Below, piece by piece: positions 6,797 to 11,878 of a stretch of DNA of 11,878 nucleotides. Source of the stretch: Gammaproteobacteria bacterium. Lineage in GTDB: Bacteria; Pseudomonadota; Gammaproteobacteria; Pseudomonadales; Azotimanducaceae. The position numbers were made by a program, and so were the translations under genes. Positions within the stretch are counted from its first letter, which is position 1. Every line of letters starts with the position of its first letter. Under the pieces are notes generated by a model. That model was not told the DNA's origin. It worked only from the letters and a program-made list of their open reading frames with translations, and made no database searches. The DNA is taken from positions 1-11,878 of the forward strand of contig JAPUJX010000557.1 in the NCBI GenBank assembly GCA_027295975.1. The letters run 5' to 3'.

Positions 6797-8107
6797 GTGC
6801 TGACAGCAGAAGAAAACGCCATTTTGACGCAAACAGGCCCTGGAACGCCGATGGGGTCCGTGTTCCGCAGCTATTGGCTCCCTGTCCTGCTATCGCGGGA
6901 ACTCGAGGTTGACGGTGCTCCGCAACGAATCAAGGTCCTGGACGAGGATTTCATCGCCTTTCGCGACAGTACCGGCAAGGTTGGGATTGTCGAACCCCGT
7001 TGTTCACATCGGGGCGCAAACCTGTTTTTTGGCCGCAATGAAAAGTGCGGCTTGCGGTGCGCCTACCACGGCTGGAAGTATGCCGCCGATGGAAGCTGCG
7101 TCGATACCCCCACCGCCGATCCAGACGTTGCGGAAAAGCTGAAATCAAAAGCCGCTATTCGCGCACTGAAGGTAGAAGAATACGGCGATATCGTCTGGGC
7201 GCACTTTGGCGAGGGTGATTCGGCGTTACCAACCTTCGAGTTCGCCGAACTTCCTCCGGAACAGCGGTTTGTTTCAAAAAAATTCCAGCAATGCAACTGG
7301 GCGCAGGCCGCCGAAGGCGGACTCGATACGGCCCACTTTTCCTATCTACACGCAAACATAAATGGCGGAGAGAAAGCCCCCCTGCTACGCGGACGGGGTT
7401 CGAACGAACCGCCCGGCACCGCAAGGTACCGCTGGCTGATTGAAGACGGCACACCCAGGTTTACGGTACTCAAACACGATTCGGGCTTGCTGTTCGGGGC
7501 TGCCCGCAACGCTGACGACAACCAACTGTACTGGCGTGTTACCCAGTTCATGATGCCGAACCACTCCCTCGTGCCGAACAGTTTCCCCGGCGACATGAAC
7601 CAGGGGAATTCCTGGGTTCCGGTTGATGACCGGTCTTGTTGGATCTTCTGTTTCGCCTATCACCTCGATCGACCGTTGACCGACCAGGAGCGGGAACGAC
7701 TTGCCGGTGGTTCAGGGATCTTTGCACAAGTTGATGAAAACTATATTCCAATCCGTAACCGGGACAACGATTATCTGATCGACCGCGACCTGCAGAAACA
7801 TTCGAATTTCACCGGGATCACGGGCATTTCAGAACAGGATGCCGCGATCGCGGACAGCCAGGGGTTGATTGCGGATAGAACAAAGGAGTTACTCGGTCAG
7901 ACAGACCTGGCAGTCGTCCGGTTCAGGCAGATGATGTTGGACGCAGCCAAACGAGTTGAGCTTGGAGAACTTCCTCACGGCGCGGACCGGCCGGGTGCAT
8001 ACCTGGTACGGTCCGGCGACGTTATGTCCGGCCGCGGTGGGGACTTTACCCAACTCGTTCAGGAACGCTTCGGTGATCTCGCCGGTAAGACTCTGGAGTC
8101 TTGTTGA
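6797..8107 (+). CDS. Rieske [2Fe-2S] aromatic-ring oxygenase, phthalate 4,5-dioxygenase-like alpha subunit
   Basis: This 436-residue protein is the terminal oxygenase component of a Rieske non-haem iron system. The start MLTAEENAILTQTGPGTPMG is characteristic of the phthalate-dioxygenase-like group. The Rieske cluster ligands are C69-x-H71 (CSHRGANLFFGRN) and C88-x2-H91 (CAYHGWKY). The catalytic domain has N167, E173, D177 and the iron ligands H180 and H185 in EGGLDTAHFSYLH (173-185). An acidic residue in EQDAAIADSQG (346-356) is the likely third iron ligand. Members of this group hydroxylate or O-demethylate aromatic compounds and usually act alone as alpha subunits with a separate reductase. 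No reductase or ferredoxin gene is in the window, so electrons must come from elsewhere. The gene follows DUF1993 and converges with the GNAT gene. The substrate is not predictable, but an aromatic acid is plausible. Confidence 0.93.
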   Translation: MLTAEENAILTQTGPGTPMGSVFRSYWLPVLLSRELEVDGAPQRIKVLDEDFIAFRDSTGKVGIVEPRCSHRGANLFFGRNEKCGLRCAYHGWKYAADGSCVDTPTADPDVAEKLKSKAAIRALKVEEYGDIVWAHFGEGDSALPTFEFAELPPEQRFVSKKFQQCNWAQAAEGGLDTAHFSYLHANINGGEKAPLLRGRGSNEPPGTARYRWLIEDGTPRFTVLKHDSGLLFGAARNADDNQLYWRVTQFMMPNHSLVPNSFPGDMNQGNSWVPVDDRSCWIFCFAYHLDRPLTDQERERLAGGSGIFAQVDENYIPIRNRDNDYLIDRDLQKHSNFTGITGISEQDAAIADSQGLIADRTKELLGQTDLAVVRFRQMMLDAAKRVELGELPHGADRPGAYLVRSGDVMSGRGGDFTQLVQERFGDLAGKTLESC

Positions 8108-8150
8108 GAGGAACCGATCGGACGATCGCGTGTCGGCTAGGTGGGTGAAC

Positions 8151-8627
8151 TCAAGCTGATGCGTTTGCTTGCGTGATAATTCCCTGATTCTGGACCCTGT
8201 CTTCGAAATATTTCGTGAAAAAGGTTTTACTCAGTTTGGGGTTGTGCACGTTCTTTCTGGTAAATTCTGCTTCATACCCACATTTCTCGTAGAACCCAGG
8301 AGCCTGGAAGGCACTTGTAACCAGGTTGATGTTGTTGAAACCCCTGTTTCTGAACTTATCCTCGAGCGCTTGTAGCAACTTTCTTCCATACCCCCTGCCC
8401 CTCCAGGAAACATCCACCCAGAGATCATCAATATAAACTTCTGCAAACACCGTATACGCATTCAGAACACCAAAAGCTTCACCAGACTTCGTAACGAGGG
8501 TGAAAGAAAACTTTTTGTAATTACAATCCACACCGTTGCCGGTTTCGTAGGCGACAAGACCCTTATGCATTTTTTCTTCTATGTTTTCAGGAAGATCGTC
8601 CAATAACTCTATTGTGTAATCACGCAT
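8151..8627 (-). CDS. GNAT family N-acetyltransferase
   Basis: This is a 158-residue GNAT-fold protein. Motif A is VDVSWRGRGYGRKLLQALE (71-89), with the acetyl-CoA pyrophosphate-binding R76-G-x-G79-x-G81. APGFYEKCGYEAEF (109-122) supplies the usual C-terminal tyrosine Y113. The length is typical. Family members transfer an acetyl group from acetyl-CoA to amines such as protein N-termini, antibiotics or small metabolites, and the substrate here is unknown. The ATG at 8627 has a poor Shine-Dalgarno (GGGG about 12 bases upstream). By hand count the gene is about 44% GC against about 55% in a sampled stretch of the Rieske gene, suggesting recent acquisition. It is convergent with the Rieske gene across 43 bp and divergent from the secreted-protein gene, so it looks like a single-gene unit. 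Confidence 0.9.
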   Translation of the reverse strand: MRDYTIELLDDLPENIEEKMHKGLVAYETGNGVDCNYKKFSFTLVTKSGEAFGVLNAYTVFAEVYIDDLWVDVSWRGRGYGRKLLQALEDKFRNRGFNNINLVTSAFQAPGFYEKCGYEAEFTRKNVHNPKLSKTFFTKYFEDRVQNQGIITQANASA

Positions 8628-8797
8628 GAATCTGGTTTCCCCATATCAGGGTGCCGTGCCGCATGAAGGATAATCAAAAGCCCGCACCACTCATTATCTT
8701 TGATCGATCTTACCCGGATACGCAAATAAGGTCCTGGCGTTTGCGGTTCGCGAGTTGCCGGGGTAACGTGACAACTCGAGGAAACTGGGGAATTCCG

Positions 8798-9289
8798 ATG
8801 AGTAATGTCGAAGTGATTCACCGATGGCTACTGTTCACTGTATTTGCAGTCCTGGGGACCGCGCCGGACACCTCCTATTCTGCTCAGGGCGAGGGCCCGG
8901 AAGGTCCAAAAGCGTATAAGCCCGGACCCGTGGAACACAAACAGATCAAAATGACCCTGCCGGCACCGAAATACCGGGACAACTGCAGCGCCGAAATTTA
9001 TCTTCGTTTCCAGCAACGCAACAACCAGGCGCGGGTGATCACCGAAATCAAGAACGAAACCTGTGCGGCATCGGCCGGCGACTATCAACTGGTGTTGCGC
9101 ATCAACGACCCGGATGGTGAACGGCAGACACTGAGATTCTCGGAAGAGTGGTCGAGGGATGACGCACTACCGATCGAGACAACCAAGTTCTACGAAATCG
9201 GCGACAACGTCGACTTGAGATCCGTTAGACTCAAGGGCTCATCGTGCCGTTGCGCAGACGAACCGGCCACCCCAGAACAGACCGAATGA
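8798..9289 (+). CDS. Small secreted protein of unknown function with four cysteines
   Basis: I do not recognise the family. The 163-residue product starts with a likely signal peptide: MSNVEVIHR, then the hydrophobic WLLFTVFAVLG (10-20), with cleavage somewhere around 22-30. The mature part is hydrophilic and β-rich looking, for example SAEIYLRFQQ and YQLVLRINDPDGERQTLRF (96-114). It has C63, C89, C150 and C152, which could form two disulfides in the periplasm. The C-terminus is Pro/Glu-rich. I chose the ATG at 8798 because it puts the signal peptide at the N-terminus, with GGGG 7 bases upstream. The frame is open back to 8651, but that would bury the signal. The downstream membrane protein gene follows after about 90 bp, but a functional link is not evident. 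Confidence 0.7.
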   Translation: MSNVEVIHRWLLFTVFAVLGTAPDTSYSAQGEGPEGPKAYKPGPVEHKQIKMTLPAPKYRDNCSAEIYLRFQQRNNQARVITEIKNETCAASAGDYQLVLRINDPDGERQTLRFSEEWSRDDALPIETTKFYEIGDNVDLRSVRLKGSSCRCADEPATPEQTE

Positions 9290-9378
9290 ACCGTTTGCGG
9301 CCAGCCTTGTGGAGTGTGGGTCATGGGTAGGGTCGTCGGTTGCCGTTTTTGTTGGCCCCATTCGATGTTTCTCGCCGC

Positions 9379-10473
9379 ATGCGTTTTGCAAAGTTTGTTC
9401 GAATCTACTTAGTCCCTGGGGCGGTTTTTCAGTCCATCCTGGTGGGGGGAGGATATGGAACCGGTCGAGAAGTCGTAGAATATTTCACCCGTTTTGGTCC
9501 CACGGGCGGGCTTCTTTCCGCCGGATTGGCCTGCCTCATTTTCGCTCTGGTGCTCGTGCTGACCTTCGAAATTTCCCGGCGATTTTCCGCCCACGATTAC
9601 CGGGCATTCTTCAAGGTATTGCTGGGACGTTTCTGGTTTCTTTACGAAATTGCCGGCGCGCTGTTGATGTTGCTCGTTTTCGCGGTTCTCATCGCCGCGT
9701 CGGGAAGCGTGCTCGAGGCTCAATTCGACCTCTCGCCGTGGATTGGCATGGCACTGGTATTTGTCCTGGTTGGCACCCTGGAGTTTTTCGGCCGGGAAGC
9801 CGTGATGCGAGTATTGACCTTCTGGTCGATTGTACTTTACGCCGTGTTCGGAGCCTTTCTGTTTCTCGCGTTTGAGGCGATTCCCGACCAGATTATCGAG
9901 GCCTTTCGGTCGGGTGGAACGGAGCGGGGATGGGCGGAAAGCGGCTTCAAGTATGCCATGTACAATTTAACCGGTGCACCCATCATCCTTTTTGTGGCGC
10001 GAGAGTTCGATAGCCCCAGACATACCGTTGGCGCGGGACTGGTCGCCGCCATTATTGGAGTAGCCCCGGCGCTGATGTTCCACGTTGCATTCAGTGGTGC
10101 GGATCCAGCAATTCTGAGCGAAGAAATTCCCGTTTACTGGATGATGAGTAACTACGGTATGGGAATTCTGGGGATTGCGTTCACGATCATGCTGTTCGGC
10201 ACGCTGATAGAAACCGGCGCAGGGGTACTTCAGGGCGTGAACGAACGCATTGACAGTTTCCTTTCCGAGAAGGCTAAACCATCGTTGAGCAAATGGGGTC
10301 ATACCGGTGTTGCCACCGGTTTCATGGCGCTCGCATTGATGGTCGCGAGTGTCGGGATCGTTAATCTGATCGCCCAGGGATACGGCACGCTCGCCTGGAG
10401 TTTCTTTTTTCTCTATTTTATTCCGTTGCTCACCGTTGGGGTCTGGCGCCTTATGGAGGCACCGGATGCCTGA
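9379..10473 (+). CDS. YkvI-like integral membrane transporter (APC/LeuT-fold superfamily)
   Basis: This is a 364-residue polytopic membrane protein with about 10 hydrophobic helices. The opening VPGAVFQSILVGGGYGTGRE (12-31) is the broken, glycine-rich first helix typical of the YkvI family and of LeuT-fold carriers, where it lines the substrate and ion site. A second signature-like stretch is FGTLIETGAGVLQGVNERID (273-292). YkvI-type proteins are poorly characterised; amino-acid-like solutes are a guess. The start is uncertain. The ATG at 9379 places the first helix correctly but has no Shine-Dalgarno. The frame closes at a TAG at 9328-9330, leaving only TTG codons (9340, 9349, 9352) upstream. 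It lies between the secreted four-cysteine protein and the CmcJ-like oxygenase, all on the plus strand. Confidence 0.8.
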   Translation: MRFAKFVRIYLVPGAVFQSILVGGGYGTGREVVEYFTRFGPTGGLLSAGLACLIFALVLVLTFEISRRFSAHDYRAFFKVLLGRFWFLYEIAGALLMLLVFAVLIAASGSVLEAQFDLSPWIGMALVFVLVGTLEFFGREAVMRVLTFWSIVLYAVFGAFLFLAFEAIPDQIIEAFRSGGTERGWAESGFKYAMYNLTGAPIILFVAREFDSPRHTVGAGLVAAIIGVAPALMFHVAFSGADPAILSEEIPVYWMMSNYGMGILGIAFTIMLFGTLIETGAGVLQGVNERIDSFLSEKAKPSLSKWGHTGVATGFMALALMVASVGIVNLIAQGYGTLAWSFFFLYFIPLLTVGVWRLMEAPDA

Positions 10474-10504
10474 CTCCGGTTGCAACTCAGCCGAGATATT
10501 TATC

Positions 10505-10520
10505 CTGGACTGCCAGTTTT
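10505..10520 (+). terminator. Weak terminator-like hairpin after the YkvI-like gene
   Basis: CTGG and CCAG form a 4-bp stem around ACTG and are followed directly by TTTT. The stem is too short to be convincing, but position and U-tract fit a leaky terminator. The spacer 10474-10584 also holds CCGAGAT (10491) and ATCTCGG (10561), 7-bp inverted arms 63 bases apart. Confidence 0.2.
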
Positions 10521-10584
10521 CTAAGGATGTGCGCGGACGCCAAAAGATGCGAAACTGCTGATCTCGGTCTGGACTCGCGAATAA

Positions 10585-11580
10585 GTGAATATCAACGCCA
10601 ATGGATTAGCCGCCGAAACATGTGAAGGCGTGTTCAACTACATGTCTGCGTCCACGGAGTCTTCGTTGCTGCGCAACGGACAAGTGATGATCCGTAGAGA
10701 CCCCGACGGAAACACCGCCCACAGCAACGGATTCGATCTCGAAACACGCACCCTGCCTGTGCATAACGCGCGCCTGATGCACCCTGACGCTCGTCCAACT
10801 TGCGACAAGAACGGTTTTGAACTTCTTTTGCATCCGCTTCCACCTGGGCCGCTCGACTTTACCGATCACGCGCAAGTGGTCGACGACTATTACTCTCAAT
10901 GTGTCGCCATCGTCGCACAAGCGACGGGAGCACGCGCTTACGCTTTCGATCACAACGTTCGCTCGGCCAGGGGTAAAAAGAACAATCAACGGATAACCGG
11001 TGGGCAGAACGTTCAAGGACCGGCGCACGTAGTGCACGGCGACTACACGCTGCGAGCCGCTCCAGAGCGATTAAACCAGCTGACGAAACCGCCGAGCGGG
11101 AACGATACCCTGTTAGGGGTACTGGACTCCGGAAAGAGCCTGATCTCGTCACCCGATGCAAGCCACGCGCTCGCCGATGGAGGCCGATTTGCCATCATCA
11201 ATGTCTGGCGGAATATCGATTCAGAACCGGTAGCCACCCATCCGCTTGCCTTGTGCGATGGCCAGTCGGTAATGCCGCAAGATCTGGTGGTTTTTGAAAT
11301 CCACTATCCCAACCGCATAGGTGAAAACTATTTTGCCAAGTACTCGTCTCGCCACAAAATGTATTATTACCCGGGGATGACTCGCGATGAGCCGCTGTTG
11401 ATCAAGCAGTGGGATTCAGCAGGCATGTTAGCTCGTTCAAAAGGGCGAGTGGGTGATGCTGGAGACGACCAGGCACCTTGCACCTTCAGTTTCCACAGCG
11501 CATTTGTTGATCCGAATACCCCATCGGATGCTCCCGACCGCCGGAGTATCGAAGTGCGTTGCCTGGTCATTTATGACTGA
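10585..11580 (+). CDS. CmcJ/NvfI-type Fe(II)/2-oxoglutarate oxygenase
   Basis: This 331-residue protein matches the CmcJ/NvfI family, named from the CmcJ protein of cephamycin biosynthesis and the fungal oxygenase NvfI. Visible signatures are TGARAYAFDHNVRS (114-127), GPAHVVHGDYTLRAAP (145-160), RFAIINVWRNI (201-211), DLVVFEIHYPNRIGENYF (233-250) and FHSAFVDPNTP (303-313). H151 and D153 (HGD) with H304 form the likely iron triad, and R320 or R325 near the C-terminus would bind 2-oxoglutarate. The start is a GTG at 10585 with no clear Shine-Dalgarno. A TAA lies directly upstream in frame, and the first ATG (10642) would cut into the conserved N-terminus (GVFNYM). An amidohydrolase gene follows after 26 bp, suggesting an operon. 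The family catalyses hydroxylation, desaturation or more complex oxidations of natural products; the substrate here is unknown. Confidence 0.85.
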   Translation: MNINANGLAAETCEGVFNYMSASTESSLLRNGQVMIRRDPDGNTAHSNGFDLETRTLPVHNARLMHPDARPTCDKNGFELLLHPLPPGPLDFTDHAQVVDDYYSQCVAIVAQATGARAYAFDHNVRSARGKKNNQRITGGQNVQGPAHVVHGDYTLRAAPERLNQLTKPPSGNDTLLGVLDSGKSLISSPDASHALADGGRFAIINVWRNIDSEPVATHPLALCDGQSVMPQDLVVFEIHYPNRIGENYFAKYSSRHKMYYYPGMTRDEPLLIKQWDSAGMLARSKGRVGDAGDDQAPCTFSFHSAFVDPNTPSDAPDRRSIEVRCLVIYD

Positions 11581-11606
11581 ACAGACGGATTCGTAACAAC
11601 GAAATC

Positions 11607-11878
11607 ATGAACCATTCAACCATGCTCACATTGCGCGCAACCACAATTCTGATGCTGCTAACAACGGCAACGGCACACGCTCAACCCTCCGCGCTTCACG
11701 ACGGGGAACTCATCATTCGTGGAGGTTGGTTATTCGACGGCGTCAGCGATTCACGCCGCATCAACAGCGGCATCATCATTCGCAACGGCGAAATCGTGGA
11801 AGTCGACGCTACTGTTCAGCAACAGATTCCGAACACTGCCAAGCTCCTGAATCTATTGGATTCTGAAACAATTCTGCC
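11607..11878 (+). CDS. Secreted amidohydrolase, N-terminal part (truncated by window edge)
   Basis: The first 90 codons are present. MNHSTMLTLR is followed by the hydrophobic ATTILMLLTTATAHA (11-25) with a good AHA|Q signal-peptidase site, so the enzyme is exported. The mature start ELIIRGGWLFDGV (34-46) and SGIIIRNGEIVEVDA (54-68) is the small β-sandwich that opens metal-dependent amidohydrolases such as imidazolonepropionase- and dipeptidase-like members. The sequence stops at ETILP (87-91), just where the HxH metal motif would be expected, so the active site is not visible. The ATG at 11607 has a weak Shine-Dalgarno; ATG 11622 is an alternative. It is probably co-transcribed with the CmcJ-like oxygenase 26 bp upstream. 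Confidence 0.8.
   Translation, partial: MNHSTMLTLRATTILMLLTTATAHAQPSALHDGELIIRGGWLFDGVSDSRRINSGIIIRNGEIVEVDATVQQQIPNTAKLLNLLDSETIL

Noticed and set aside
8114..8128. CCGATCGG next to CGATCG in the gap between the Rieske and GNAT genes, considered as a terminator
   Set aside because: The arms leave a loop of only two bases and no T-run follows; more likely chance GATC-containing palindromes.
8651..8797. N-terminal extension of the secreted four-cysteine protein
   Set aside because: It would move a clear signal peptide to an internal position; the ATG at 8798 is better.
10606..11037. Minus-strand open frame opposite the CmcJ-like gene
   Set aside because: Antisense to a well-supported gene and without recognisable features.

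Overview
The window looks like chromosomal DNA of a free-living, probably marine or environmental gammaproteobacterium. GC is moderate (roughly 53-56% in most genes), genes are compact, and many gene pairs are divergent or convergent. The gene families (REC-GGDEF-EAL regulator, MelB-type symporter, phytanoyl-CoA-dioxygenase-like protein, phthalate-dioxygenase-type Rieske protein, DUF1993) are typical of metabolically versatile Proteobacteria. The taxonomic guess is inference. I see no tRNA, rRNA, CRISPR array, insertion sequence or phage gene.

Layout. (1) 1-1889, minus: a complete c-di-GMP response regulator (REC-GGDEF-EAL), then the first 36 codons of a coiled-coil protein, possibly a partner histidine kinase, cut by the window edge. 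(2) 1890-2190: a non-coding gap with a 12-bp palindrome and a hairpin. (3) 2191-8107: a run of transport and oxidation genes in alternating orientation. It holds a MelB/GPH-type symporter (minus), divergent from an Fe(II)/2-oxoglutarate PhyH-family dioxygenase (plus). The latter converges with an SDR dehydrogenase and DOPA-4,5-dioxygenase-like pair (minus), and that pair is divergent from a DUF1993 and Rieske oxygenase pair (plus). The two divergent spacers carry inverted repeats and promoter-like sequences. (4) 8151-8627: a GNAT acetyltransferase of visibly lower GC (about 44%). (5) 8798-10473: a small secreted four-cysteine protein of unknown function, and a YkvI-like membrane transporter. 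(6) 10585-11878: a CmcJ/NvfI-type Fe(II)/2OG oxygenase, followed 26 bp later by the start of a secreted amidohydrolase.

How they may work together. Regions 3 and 6 hold four non-homologous oxygenase families, plus a dehydrogenase, a symporter and a hydrolase, and no housekeeping genes. One reading is uptake and stepwise oxidation of an aromatic or polycyclic substrate: Rieske hydroxylation or O-demethylation, SDR oxidation, then extradiol-type ring cleavage by the DOPA-dioxygenase-like protein. The 2OG enzymes could act on side chains or related compounds. The substrate cannot be read from the sequence, no Rieske reductase or ferredoxin gene is present, and no dedicated transcription factor is seen.
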